Positions 53,711 to 63,577 of a stretch of DNA of 64,000 nt are shown here, piece by piece. The translations under genes were made by a program, and so were the position numbers. Each line of letters begins with the position of its first letter. The stretch's first letter is position 1. Source of the DNA: Gymnothorax reevesii (taxonomy: Eukaryota; Chordata; Actinopteri; Anguilliformes; Muraenidae); assembly GCA_029721435.1 (NCBI GenBank), contig CM056582.1, positions 42,056,611 through 42,120,610 on the forward strand. Reading direction: 5' to 3'. A model generated the notes under the pieces. It saw only the letters and a list, made by a program, of their open reading frames with translations, did no database searches and was not told where the DNA came from.

Positions 53711-55620
53711 CCCCCCTGCGATAGCAGGTCCCTGCGCAGCGGGAGCTGCCAAGGCTGAGCGCACAGTAACCGATATATTTCCGCTAGCCAATGCATCGCC
53801 GGCCAATGCGGAGCAATCAATATCAGTGCGTGACCACGTTCCCTCACTCTGGACAGAGTGGGGGATATCAAGGCCAGGGGAGGGAACGCGTAAAGAAGCT
53901 CGTGCGGCCAGACGTGCACTAGTGCGTCTATGCCAAGGGGAGCATCCATGCCGCGCAGAGAGTAAAACAGCGCGCACTGCGCGTTTTCTCTCGCCGCGAA
54001 CAGATCTACCGCGGCCCGACCGAACCGGGCCCATATCTGCTCCACAATCTCCGGGTGCAGAGTCCACTCCCCATACACCGACGCACCCCTGGACAACAGG
54101 TCCGCGCCTGTGTTCAAGACCCCCGGGACGTGCGTCGCTCTCAAGGAGAGGAGACGGCCACAGCTCCACAGGATCAGTTTGCGTGCCAGCATGTGCAACT
54201 GACGGGAGCGCAACCCCCCCTGACGGTTGATGTACGCCACCGTCGTCGTATTGTCCGTTCTCACCAGGACATGATGACCCATGAGAGATGGAAGGAAATG
54301 TTTCAGGGAGAGGAACACCGCTGAAAGTTCCAGAAAATTTATGTGAGACTGCTGAAGGCCCACACTCCAGCGGCCCCTCACAGACCGGCCCCCGTGAATT
54401 CCGCCCCAGCCCGTCAGGCTGGCGTCTGTAGTGACCACCTTCCTGGACAGGACCGAGCCCATCGGAACCCCCTGGGTCAGAAAGGACGGAGTCCGCCAGT
54501 GACGCAGCGCCCTGGCGCATTCCAGTGTGACCAAGACTCTCCGCGTGCCGTGACGCACGGGATCTAGCCCGCATGAGGCCATCCAAAGCTGGAATTCTCT
54601 CATGTGGAGGCGACCGAGACGGATCACGAGGATGGCAGACGCCATCAGACCGAGTAACCGAAGACACAATCTGAATGGAACAAACCTGCCTGGATAAAAA
54701 AGCGCGAGGCATGCCCTGAAAGCTCTCACCCGTTCCGCCGAGAGGCGAGCTGTGAAAGACACCGAATTCAGGGATAACCCCAGAAAGATAGCATCTTGCG
54801 CTGGGGACAGCATGCTTTTCTCCACGTTTATCACAAAACCCAGATCGACTAGGTGCTGTGTGAGAATACGCGTGTGCGCCCTGGCTTCCTGCTCCGATTG
54901 CGCCAAAAGCAGCCAATCGTCCAGGTAAGTGGCCAGACGGATGCCCCGCCGTCTCAGCGGGGCTATTGCTGCCTCCGTGCACCGCACGAACACCCTCGGG
55001 CTTAATGACAGACCGAAAGGGAGCACGCGATACTCGTAGCAGATCCCCTGGAAAGCGAACCTCAGAAACTTTCTGTGGGGAGGATAGATCAGAATGTGGA
55101 AGTACGCGTCTTTCAGATCGATTGAAGTGAACCAATCGTTCTGACGTACAAGACGCAACAGGGATGCGTGTGTGAGCATCCTGAACTTGTACTTCCTGAG
55201 ATATTTGTTCAGAGCCCTTAAATCCAGGATAGGGCGAATACCGTTCCCCCCCCGTTTGGGGACTAGGAAATACCTGGAGTAGAAACCGCTCTGACATTGT
55301 GCGGGAGGGACGACACCGATTGCTCCTTTGTTTAACAGTGAGAAAATTTCCTCCTGTAAAACACGAGCTGACTCTCCCCGCGCCTGGGAGTGTATAACGC
55401 CGGCGAATCGCGGGGGGACAGCGGCGAATTGCAGCCTGTACCCCCTCGAAATCGTCCTCAACACCCAGGGTGGGGCTGCCAGTGCGACCCATCTCCGCCA
55501 TCTGAGGGCGAGAGGTGATGTGCACTGCAGCCCTTCCACCACAAGAGGGCCCAGCCGCAGTGCGGTGGCAGCTGGGAGATATGGGCGTGGGGAGCCCCTG
55601 GGTGCACGCCCGAAAGCCAA
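53608..55620 (-). CDS. DIRS reverse transcriptase, RNase H, methylase-like domain
   Basis: 670 codons, uninterrupted. RT: NGIRPILDLRALNKYLRKYK, FTSIDLKDAYFHILIYPPHR (catalytic D), VLPFGLSLSPRVFVRC and the active site TYLDDWLLLA. RNase H: TTDASLTGWGGIHGG, ELSAVFLSLKHF, VRTDNTTTVAYINRQGG, LNTGADLLSRG. C-terminal part DLFAARENAQCALFYSLRGM to LILIAPHWPAMHWLAEIYRL matches the DAM-type methyltransferase-like domain of DIRS elements. A G-run (53701) encodes GGGGGA. Start codon uncertain; 60 bp separates it from gag. Confidence 0.93.
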   Translation of the reverse strand: MAFGRAPRGSPRPYLPAATALRLGPLVVEGLQCTSPLALRWRRWVALAAPPWVLRTISRGYRLQFAAVPPRFAGVIHSQARGESARVLQEEIFSLLNKGAIGVVPPAQCQSGFYSRYFLVPKRGGNGIRPILDLRALNKYLRKYKFRMLTHASLLRLVRQNDWFTSIDLKDAYFHILIYPPHRKFLRFAFQGICYEYRVLPFGLSLSPRVFVRCTEAAIAPLRRRGIRLATYLDDWLLLAQSEQEARAHTRILTQHLVDLGFVINVEKSMLSPAQDAIFLGLSLNSVSFTARLSAERVRAFRACLALFYPGRFVPFRLCLRLLGLMASAILVIRLGRLHMREFQLWMASCGLDPVRHGTRRVLVTLECARALRHWRTPSFLTQGVPMGSVLSRKVVTTDASLTGWGGIHGGRSVRGRWSVGLQQSHINFLELSAVFLSLKHFLPSLMGHHVLVRTDNTTTVAYINRQGGLRSRQLHMLARKLILWSCGRLLSLRATHVPGVLNTGADLLSRGASVYGEWTLHPEIVEQIWARFGRAAVDLFAARENAQCALFYSLRGMDAPLGIDALVHVWPHELLYAFPPLALISPTLSRVRERGHALILIAPHWPAMHWLAEIYRLLCAQPWQLPLRRDLLSQGGGGGAILHPHPERLALWARPLSGSVSRLWDCHSV

Positions 55621-55679
55621 ACAGGTGGAGCCGGAGAACGGGGAACTTCCAGCTGCGTCACCAGTGGAGAGAGGGGGGG

Positions 55680-57206
55680 TCAGGCCGCTCTCTTCTTTTT
55701 CCTGGCCTGGCTGCTGGCGGTATGCGCGGGTCGCGTAGGCGCAGCTGCAGCCGGGGCCGACGGCTTTTTGGGCCAGCCGAGCCGACCTGGCGGAGCAGGC
55801 GGAGGCCTCCGCAGTTTCGGCATTTTAAACTGCGAATCCTGTGAAGCAGCCTGTGCAAAGGCCTTACGCTGAGCAGGCGGAAGAGGAGCAGGGGGCTTTC
55901 GAGGGAGGCAAAGCTTGAGAGCTTCATCCTCCTTCTTTTTAGCTTCGCACCGCCGTTGCATAGAAGCCAACGCGGAACTGAAGATCCCCTCCGGGACAAT
56001 GGGCATGTCCAGGATGTCATCCTTCTCCCTGTCCGACAGGTTGGCGAGGTTGAGCCACCGCGCCCGTTCCTGTAGGACCATGGTCCCCAGCGCTTTTCCC
56101 GTGGCCTGGACCGCGCAGCGTTGGACACGGAGACACAGGTCGGTGACGACCGGTATTTCCTCCCATGTAGCTGGGTCCTGAGTTAGCACAAAATCCTCGC
56201 ACAACTCAGCCTGATAAGCCGTGAGCAGGGAGAGGACATTGAGTGCTCTGGCCGAAAGCGCCGCCGCCTTATACGCCTTCTCAGTCAAGGCTGACTGAAA
56301 ACGGTCCGACTTGGACGGCAGACTGGGGCTCCGGGAGGACACCGCTGACAGGCGGGGGTGAAGGTGCGCTGCCACGAGTGGCTCCATCGGAGGCATGCGG
56401 AGCAGACCCAGGCTCTCCATCGCCTCACAATCGAGGGACGAGGCACCGGGAACTGGGCTCCTGCTGCTATAAGGGCGGTCTTTCCAAGAGCGCGCGACCT
56501 CATCTAGCAGCTCCGGGAAGACGGGGAGAAGTTGTTTCGTCGCACTCTTAGCCAAGGGCAATTTCTTCCCCTCGTAGCGGGATCTGGTGGTCTCAGCTAC
56601 GACAACGGGCCAGGGGATGTTCAGCCGGACAGCAGCGCGTTTGCACACGTCGAGCATGTCGGAGCTGGGGAGAGGAGAAGCTGGTATGCTACTCTCATCT
56701 CCATCCCGAGAGGTGACGGAGGCCGCGGGCTGCGCGGCCCGAGCCGGAGTAATGAAGACGTCGTCATCTTCCTCATCCTCTGATATGAGGAGTTCAGAGA
56801 CGCCATCTTCATCGTCCCCATAGTCCAGTTCTAGGACGTCTTCCTCATACGGGGGATCCGCGGCTAGGTCGAGCTGGGAGCCCCAGCTGGCGCTAGCCTC
56901 CGGAATCGCCGCCGTAGCGACCGCCAAATCCTGCTTGCCCTCGGCGGCAGCACCGTCGGAGGGGAGGTGGGGGTCGATTCCAGACAAGCTAGCCTGGCGG
57001 GCTAGCCGTCTGCGGAGACTTTTCGCTGTAAACACCGCGCAGTGTTGGCACGAGCTGGGAAGTTCGATAGCCATACGGGCGTGTTCCAGCCCCAGGCAGC
57101 TCGAGCAGACCTGGTGTGGATCTTTACTCGAGATCTTGTTCCCACAGCGACAGGGACGGGTCCCGGAGTCTCCGTGCCCCTTGGTATGGGGGTTTTGGGC
57201 CTCCAT
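55680..57206 (-). CDS. DIRS gag-like ORF1
   Basis: 508 codons, MEAQNPHTKGHGDSG at the start. A cysteine/histidine-rich N-terminus (CRCGNKISSKDPHQVCSSCL with later SCQHC) may bind zinc. An acidic stretch (LELDYGDDEDGVSELLISED) and a Lys/Pro/Arg-rich end with RKKKRAA, a nuclear-localisation-like signal. The middle resembles fish DIRS ORF1. Probably the nucleocapsid protein. Confidence 0.8.
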   Translation of the reverse strand: MEAQNPHTKGHGDSGTRPCRCGNKISSKDPHQVCSSCLGLEHARMAIELPSSCQHCAVFTAKSLRRRLARQASLSGIDPHLPSDGAAAEGKQDLAVATAAIPEASASWGSQLDLAADPPYEEDVLELDYGDDEDGVSELLISEDEEDDDVFITPARAAQPAASVTSRDGDESSIPASPLPSSDMLDVCKRAAVRLNIPWPVVVAETTRSRYEGKKLPLAKSATKQLLPVFPELLDEVARSWKDRPYSSRSPVPGASSLDCEAMESLGLLRMPPMEPLVAAHLHPRLSAVSSRSPSLPSKSDRFQSALTEKAYKAAALSARALNVLSLLTAYQAELCEDFVLTQDPATWEEIPVVTDLCLRVQRCAVQATGKALGTMVLQERARWLNLANLSDREKDDILDMPIVPEGIFSSALASMQRRCEAKKKEDEALKLCLPRKPPAPLPPAQRKAFAQAASQDSQFKMPKLRRPPPAPPGRLGWPKKPSAPAAAAPTRPAHTASSQARKKKRAA

Positions 57207-57244
57207 TCCTAGCTAGCTGGTGTGCAAGCCGGGAGACGAGGCAG

Positions 57245-57515
57245 AAAACCGAGAGGTAGCTGGTGTGCTAGCGCTCGGAGCTCGACGTGCCGTGGTGGGG
57301 CGTCGAGTGAAGAAAACCGAGAGGTAGCTGGTGTGCTAGCGGTCGGAGCTCGACGTGCCGTGGTGGGGCGTCGAGTGAAGAAAACCGAGAGGTAGCTGGT
57401 GTGCTAGCCTTCGGTACTCGACGTGCCGTGGTGGGGCGTCGAGTGAAGAAAACCGACAGGTAACTGGTGTGCTAGCCTTCGGTACTCGACGTGCCATGGT
57501 GAGGCGTCGAGGACA
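57245..57515 (-). repeat. 68-bp tandem repeat in DIRS leader, four units
   Basis: Units begin aaaaccgagaggtagctggt at 57245, 57313, 57381 and (aaaaccgacaggtaactggt) 57449, exactly 68 bp apart. They lie between the right terminus and gag, so may be promoter or RNA-structure repeats. Confidence 0.95.
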
Positions 57516-57665
57516 GTGCTGACCAAGCCGTGTAGGGCGGGAGAGCACTGAGTCCGGTCTGGTGTGACCGACGAAGCAAAAAGGTATCCAAAGCTAGTAG
57601 CGCCCGGCGACAGAAAATCCGTCTGTGGACAGTTCAGCTAACTAGCCCTGGACGCGAGATATGCT

Positions 57666-57854
57666 CCGAGTGAGAAGAGGTGTTTGAATGACGTGGTGCC
57701 GTCCGCATGAGCTATTTAAGGTGGGTGTACCACCTGGGCGGACGGACACGTTCACCAGCCAATCAGGATTGGCGTAATGAGATTAATGCTTCTGAGGCTG
57801 CAGCGAGGCGTGCATCCCATAGTGAGACATCGAGCGAAATATTATGAAAGAGAA
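57666..57854 (-). repeat. DIRS right inverted terminal repeat
   Basis: 5' terminus of the minus-strand element. Inverse of the left terminus from gacgtggtgccgtccgcatg (57690) to tgcatcccatagtgagacat (57811); outer tip cgagcgaaatattatgaaag is unique to this end. Confidence 0.92.
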
Positions 57855-57855
57855 C

Positions 57856-58025
57856 ATTCACGGATACTTCAGGAGTATCCACCTCCCAGCCACTCGCAAT
57901 GGCGCATCTCACAAGCCCTTCGCTGGCGCTTCGATAATGGGTACACTTTGCCTCACCGGCAAACATTCACGTATATAGTGTCCACGTCACGGCCACTCAC
58001 AGTGGCACAGTTCTCAACCAATCAA
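57856..58025. repeat. ~105-bp satellite, one and a half units
   Basis: aacattcacggatacttcag (57853) and aacattcacgtatatagtgt (57962) start successive units. Same family as 41497-41905 and 52130-52230. Confidence 0.75.
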
Positions 58026-58639
58026 TCAAGTTTTGATCAACAGTACGTGATCTTTCATTAAATATTGGAAAACATCATTATTATATTGGAAATCATCATT
58101 ATTATTATATTTTTGTTGCCAATCGAAAAGGTATAGGCTGAAGCTAAACAGCTTATAGCTGCCTATCTTTTATACCAAACAATTCTAGAAACTGTGCAAT
58201 ATACCTGCACAAAAACATAGTTATAAAAAAAAAAAAAACATTCAGTTATTCATTCATGTCGATACTTATCAAGGAGTTTCTTGAACTTTTTTTAAAATTG
58301 TGAGACATAGATACTATATTTGACATGTTCTGGCAAACCATTCCATAATTTCACCCCACAGACAGTAATACACATGCTTTTCAAAGTGGTGGCAACACTA
58401 GGTTGCTTAAAATAAAGTTTTCCTCTCAGGTTATACCCCCCTCTCTATCCATCAACATATTTTGTATGTTGGCAGGAAGTTGATTATTCCTCGCATTATC
58501 CCGTATTCCTTACAGTATTTGTGCAGTTTTAAATTCCACCAAATCCATGAACTTCAACGCCTTTGACTTTAAAAACAGTACATTGGTATGATCGTGATAT
58601 CCTACATCATATACTATTGTTATTGCTTTTTTTTGCATT

Positions 58640-59400
58640 ATTTATATGGGCTGTATGGTGCTTCTGCAGGTGTTTCCCCACACCTTGTCACAGCAAGTCA
58701 GGTATAGTAAAATGAGTGTACAGTACAGTATGTACAATGACTTCTGATTCAGAATGTGCCTTGTTTGACCAAGACCACCAATGCTTGCAACTTTAGACCG
58801 AACATAGTGTTCATGATGTTTCCAGCACAAATTGTGGTCTATTAAAAGATAGAGTTTATGATAGTGTTTTTCTAGGACACTAACAAAACTTTGTTAATCT
58901 GCACCTCATTCTGCGCATCCGAAAGTATTTTCATTTTCCAGGTTAAGTGATAATTTATTGTAATCAAACCACAATTTCAGTTTACCCAGTTCAGCTGAGA
59001 CTCCAAAAGTTTTTGTAAATTTTCCCCAGAACAGAAAATATTGGTGTCATCGGCAAAAACAACAAATTTCAAAATGTCTGAAACCTTGCATATGTCATTG
59101 ATATCCAAAATAAAAAGTTTTGGACCTAATATTGAACCTTGCGGCACACCACAGGAAACGTCCAAACAAGATGACTTGTAATCACCAATTTGCACAAATT
59201 GCTGCCTGTTTTCAATGTAGCTTTTTAACCAGTTAAACCCCACCCCTCTGACACCATACCTTTCCAACTTATGTAGCAGAATATCATAATCAATAGTATC
59301 AAATGCTTTTCTCAAATCTAAGAAAACTCCTACTGCATTTTTTTTGTTGTCAATTGAACTGGTTAGCTCTTCTTCAGCTTGCTTCAAAGTTGTACAGATT
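58640..59400 (-). pseudogene. LINE B reverse transcriptase, partial
   Basis: 59387-58977 is open: GVFLDLRKAFDTIDYDILLH (first catalytic Asp), WLKSYIENRQQFVQIGDYKS, CGVPQGSILGPKLFILDIND and VVFADDTNIFCSG (ADD active site). After a stop the thumb follows in other frames, with 58830-58642 reading TLILLYLTCCDKVWGNTC, the C-terminal block. The N-terminal RT blocks are missing upstream. Confidence 0.85.
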
Positions 59401-60379
59401 TAGTCGGTTCTCTATCCTTTGGTCTTTCTGACATGGGTGTCCCTACCATGAGTGTAAACTTTTGTCAGCATAGCCCGCAGGGTCAAAGAGACACACAAGG
59501 CACCACGCCAGGACAAGGCACTGTAAATGTGGTGGGGGTTTTTTTTGTTTGATGACAAGAAACAGTTAATTCGATAACTCACACTCTTCAAGCAGTCACC
59601 TATTACAGTTTCCAGCAACTGTATTAAAACACGTTCAACACATCATATTATTTAGGTTAACGATAATTTTTTGATATTATTCTTGCTATATGAACACTAG
59701 GAACATTTTTAACATACAGTATGCATCACATTAATGAATCTCAACTAGCAACAATTACTGATTAAATTGTCAAAACAAAGCTGCAGGTATGGTAAGCATT
59801 AGAGCCTTGCATATTCCATTGCAGCAAATTGTAAATGATTCACAACTCAAATGTGATGCAGTAATACATGTTAAAAGTTATACTTACATAAATACAAATA
59901 TGTGCACATGCAACTAAAAGAAATATAGACATCAGTACCTACCTCTTTTTGCCTTTAAATATTCGAAATTCTGAGTGCAAAAAGGCAAACATTTATCTAA
60001 TTGTCCACAGAGGCTAAGAGGCTGCAATAGGATTGACGTTGATGTTAAAAACATGCCAGGATGGTGGCAAATCCGCAAGTACATCTAAAGGACAACCCCG
60101 CCAAGTGGCTCAAAGAACATACAAAAATTCACAGCATGCTTTATAAAATGTAATAGTTTACGGTGCATATCCAATGGCAGTAATCTTATTCACAACAGAA
60201 AGAAAGGGTGTTGCATCAAACTTCCCACATTTATTTCTATGGAAGTGGAAGGAAATATTTTTGAATGAGAATAAGAACAATAGAGACCTAAATAAATAAA
60301 AGACAAAATCATGAACAATAAACATGAACAGAAACAGGAACACAAAACCATAACCATGACACGTTCTTTTTTCTACACA
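59401..60379. other. No gene recognised inside LINE B
   Basis: 59412-59640 (gtgtccctaccatgagtgta and onward) and 59960-60370 look like separate insertions; none has a recognisable end pair or domain. Confidence 0.35.
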
Positions 60380-61496
60380 CTCCTCAACGTCTTAGACGTC
60401 GATTGACTTCAGAGCAATTGGGAAGATGCATTGGAATGCTTGACTCTGCACAACGTCATCCTTTCTGGACGGCCACCACCCTTCGAAATGACCTTCATAA
60501 CGCCTCAGGGTTCAGGGTATCCACTCAGATACGGAATCGTCTTCATACTGCCGGCCATGTGTTCGAATCCAACTGACCGTGCGTCATAGGCGTGACTGTT
60601 TGGATTTGGCTCACGATCATGTCACATGGACACACAACAATTGGGCTCCAGTTATCTTTACTGATGAGTTCCGATTTTGCTTGGACTTTACTGACAGGAG
60701 GCAACGGGTGTGTAGAAGACAACGTGAGCGATTTAATGATGCCTACATCAAAGAACATGACTGTTATGGTGGCGGATCAATTATGGTCTGGGGAGGAATA
60801 AGCAGGAACGGCAGAACGGACATGCATGTCATGGGCAGAGGGACGATGACGGGTTACGGTCAAGGATGAGATCTTCAATGTGTACGGAAGACTATACGCT
60901 GGTGCTGTTGGCCCTGATTTCATCTTGATGTGTGATAATGCCCGTCCCCATGGTGCTAGGGTGGTGAATCAATTCCTAGAGCAGGAGACAAATGTCCACA
61001 TAGAATGGCCCACGCATTTTCCGGACCTAAACCCTATCGAGCATGTGTGGAACATGCTGCAGATCGCCTTTTCCAGTCGTAGGGCACAACCCATGACTCT
61101 AGAAGAGCTCGGAAATGCCCTTGTTGAAGAATGGAACATCATTCCAATTGCCAGCATCCAGGTTCTGATTGACAGTATGACCCGACGTTGTCAAGCCGTC
61201 ATTCAAGCTAGGGGAGGCCATACCCGTTATTGACATTAACTGTGGTTATGAAACATCAAACGAACACTGTCTGTTTTCACTTTGCATGTCAGAGGTAAAA
61301 CCATGAAGTGTTCGTTTAAGCCAAAAGTGTGAGGCTGCACGCTCATTTAATGTCATTAAATGCACTTGCAAATGTGTTTTGTGTCTGAATGCATGTCATT
61401 TATCCAATATATTGTTCGTCAGTGGCAGTTACCAAATTTGCATGTCATTTCACAAAAAAATTCCTATGATCCCTATCAAATTTTGAGTAGTGTATA
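60380..61496 (+). mobile_element. Tc1/mariner-type transposon, 5'-truncated
   Basis: Right end (other strand) tacactactcaaaatttgat with TA at 61497-61498 is an intact terminus. The left terminus is missing. Transposase fragments fill the rest. Inserted in LINE B: minus-strand endonuclease text runs up to about 61570 on one side. Confidence 0.75.
60385..61233 (+). pseudogene. Tc1/mariner transposase, frameshifted
   Basis: N-terminal HTH remnants near 60400-60540 (RLTSEQLGRCIG, STQIRNRLHTAGHV). DDE domain: VIFTDEFRFCLDFTDRRQRV (first Asp), GGSIMVWGGISRNGRTDMHV, a stop/frameshift at 60866-60880, then LMCDNARPHGARVVNQFLEQ (second Asp) and FPDLNPIEHVWNMLQ (Glu, DD34E). Ends QARGGHTRY at a normal stop. 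One frameshift in the domain and loss of the start. Confidence 0.85.
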
Positions 61497-61569
61497 GTAT
61501 CTATTAAGGTAGCTGTGTTGTTATTCTACTAGGCTTAATAATAGTAGGTTATACACTCAAGGTATACAT

Positions 61570-62160
61570 TCCAGCAGTAACTTCCTCAGTCAGTAAATGC
61601 CTGTTTGGATTTAATAAATCTATTTTAAAATCACCACAAATGAATGTGACCCTTTGCTCAGTCTTTGCAAACAGACTTTCCATCAAATCCTAAAAACCTC
61701 AATACTGGAGCTGGGAGCTCTATAAACACAGCTGACGGTAATGTTCTTCTTTTTTCCATGTCAATTTCTATGGTTATACATTCGCACACATCAATAGCAG
61801 CAGTCATGCAATCTCCAACCTTATATTTTAATCTTGTGTCTATATATAAAGCAGTCCCTCCTCCCCTTTTATTTGCTCTGTTCATATACTTGAAGTCATA
61901 CCCATCTAACTCACAATCCACCCCCTTCTCCAAGCTAAGCCAAGTCTCAGAGATGGCAATCACACTGAATGGTGTAATGAATTGACATAAATAATCCTTA
62001 ATATTTTCAAAGTTTGCGTATAGACTTCTGCTATTGAAGTGAATAATGGATATACAATTATCTAGATTAATATGATTGAACTGCTCATCAGAATAATAGC
62101 AGCAGTCATTATTAACATGCTGGATGGAATTTTTCTCAAGGTCAATATCTTGACCACAGT
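61570..62160 (-). pseudogene. LINE B endonuclease, partial
   Basis: Open from about 62160: NCISIIHFNSRSLYANFENI (N of the active site), FSVIAISETWLSLEKGVDCE (E), ANKRGGGTALYIDTRLKYKV. A stop at 61660 with a shift, then FICGDFKIDLLNPNRHLL (D and normally N; here GDFKID). It breaks off near 61570 at the insertion. Confidence 0.8.
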
Positions 62161-62518
62161 CATGCAGTTCCCATCCAGTTCAGGTATACGCGCTTGCACG
62201 CAAGTACGCTCACACGCCCAATGCACACGCTGCACATGCCATTTCCTCCACAGAGAGCAGAGAGCGCGTAAAACAACAGACCATGCAGTCAATGTTTTCA
62301 CGAAAAGAGGGGAAGAAAAAGTCCACAACTGCCATCCCATCACAAGGAAAAGGGCGAGAAATTCATTCTATGATAATGGGGGTAATCCATGCATGACTTT
62401 AGCGACTTTTGGGATAGAACAAAAAGCAAATATATGCTCCAACCAGAAATGACAGTTTATGTCAGAGCTTGAGGAAAACAAACAAGCTACCAGCTTAAGT
62501 GCACAACATATATAGCAC

Positions 62519-62540
62519 ATCCCATCCCATCCCATCCCAT
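62519..62540. repeat. (CATCC)n microsatellite
   Basis: Four to five units of catcc in the LINE B ORF1-endonuclease spacer. Confidence 0.85.
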
Positions 62541-62599
62541 AAAAAACAGAAATAGACCAAGAAAAAAATATTAGAGCGACAAAGTCGAGTATTAGTAAT

Positions 62600-63357
62600 T
62601 TACCGTCCCTTCTCATGGAAATTACAAGTCCTGCACACCAGCTTATTCGGCTACTTCATTTATATTTCTCAAAGTCTTTGATGTCCCTTACCATAATGGC
62701 TTTTGCTTCCACGGGAGATCTGTTTAACTTAATCCACACTTTGCAGTTTCTCGTCCAAGTGTTTGTAATTTGTTATGCTTTTTTAAGATGCTTAATGGTG
62801 CTTGCCATTCTATGTCGGCATTCTTTTTTGTTGGGTGTTTATTCAGAAATGCATTCTTTCCCCGCAGCTTTCAGGCCTGGCTCAGTAATTCCGTTTTGAC
62901 TTTACGGTTCAGAAAGCGCATTACAATTAATGGTTTGCCGTTACTGCCCTTCCTTGGTAGAGTACTGAGAATTCGATTGCTTGCAAGTTCATACTGTGAC
63001 TTTGAAATAACTGTATTACCTGCTTCTTCAGGGAGAATTGTTCGCTCGACTGAGTGTCTTCACCTTTTGTTCCGGCAACCACGCGAGAGTAGGTCTGGAG
63101 TTTTGACTCAAGTCCGCTTATTAGCTGGTCATCCATTCGGGAGTATTGTGCGAGATCATCTACTCATCGTTCCAGTTCAGATTTTTAAAATCCTTTTCTT
63201 TAATTGTAAGCTTGAGCTCTTGGACTTCCTCCATTAGCTCAAGCAACTTCGTTTGTCGGTTCGCCACCTTGCTGCTCTCCTCCGACATGGAGTTAAGAGA
63301 CTTCTTAATGTTCTCCATTTCATCATCATTTTGTAGGGTTTTCTTCGTTGTTGGCAT
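62600..63357 (-). pseudogene. LINE B ORF1
   Basis: Start MPTTKKTLQNDDEMENIKKS at 63357, then heptads (KLLELMEEVQELKLTIKEKD) forming a coiled coil. Continues in other frames at 63136 (MDDQLISGLESKLQTYSRVV) and near 62700 (LNRSPVEAKAIMVRDIKDFE), matching the RNA-binding ORF1 plan. Frameshifted. The preceding leader is about 100 bp. Confidence 0.7.
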
Positions 63358-63468
63358 TATTCACCAACCATTTAAATAATTGATTTTTACGCAGAGCTGT
63401 TCGTTCGTTTTAATTCAGGCTACACGAACGCCGTACTCTGTGTGTCGCGTTCCAAGAGTATGATAGCC

Positions 63469-63577
63469 CAGTGTAAGAAAAGTTTTTCTCAAAAATCTAA
63501 ATTCCCAACAGAGAATTCATACAGGTGAAAAGCTCTACAAATGTGATCAGTGTATGAAGAGCTATTTATGGAACTCT
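63469..63577 (+). pseudogene. C2H2 zinc-finger gene scrap
   Basis: QCKKSFSQKSKF in one frame, then after a small deletion RIHTGEKLYKCDQCMKSYLW in another. The TGEKxYxCxxC linker and finger start are characteristic of Krueppel-type zinc-finger genes. It is cut off by LINE B on the left and by the Harbinger element on the right. The missing His pair and the shift show it is dead. Confidence 0.8.

Larger units (their letters stand above)
52231..57855 (-). mobile_element. DIRS-type tyrosine-recombinase retrotransposon, structurally complete
   Basis: Inverted termini (about 52234-52450 and 57666-57854), an internal complementary region (52472-52568) and three ORFs in order gag, RT/RNase H/methylase, tyrosine recombinase on the minus strand. 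No target duplication: flanks join as one satellite unit, with AAC shared at both junctions, as expected for integration of a circle by a tyrosine recombinase. No stop or frameshift seen in any ORF. A TATA-like ttaaata lies in the right terminus (near 57715). Confidence 0.93.
58240..63460 (-). mobile_element. LINE B, split by a Tc1/mariner fragment
   Basis: Minus strand: ORF1 start at 63357, ORF1 body to about 62600, endonuclease 62160-61570, then a Tc1/mariner insertion (to about 60380), RT 59400-58640. The region 59400-60380 has no recognisable RT, so part was replaced or lost. Resembles LINE A in ORF1 plan but differs in RT text. 3' end approximate. Confidence 0.7.

Noticed and set aside
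53574..57216. Plus-strand frames over the DIRS
   Set aside because: Antisense shadows of gag and RT in GC-rich sequence.
57245..57515. Possible CRISPR-like array
   Set aside because: 68-bp units are contiguous without spacers; leader repeat of the DIRS element.
62072..62452. 126-codon plus-strand ORF
   Set aside because: Antisense to LINE B endonuclease and spacer; no domain.
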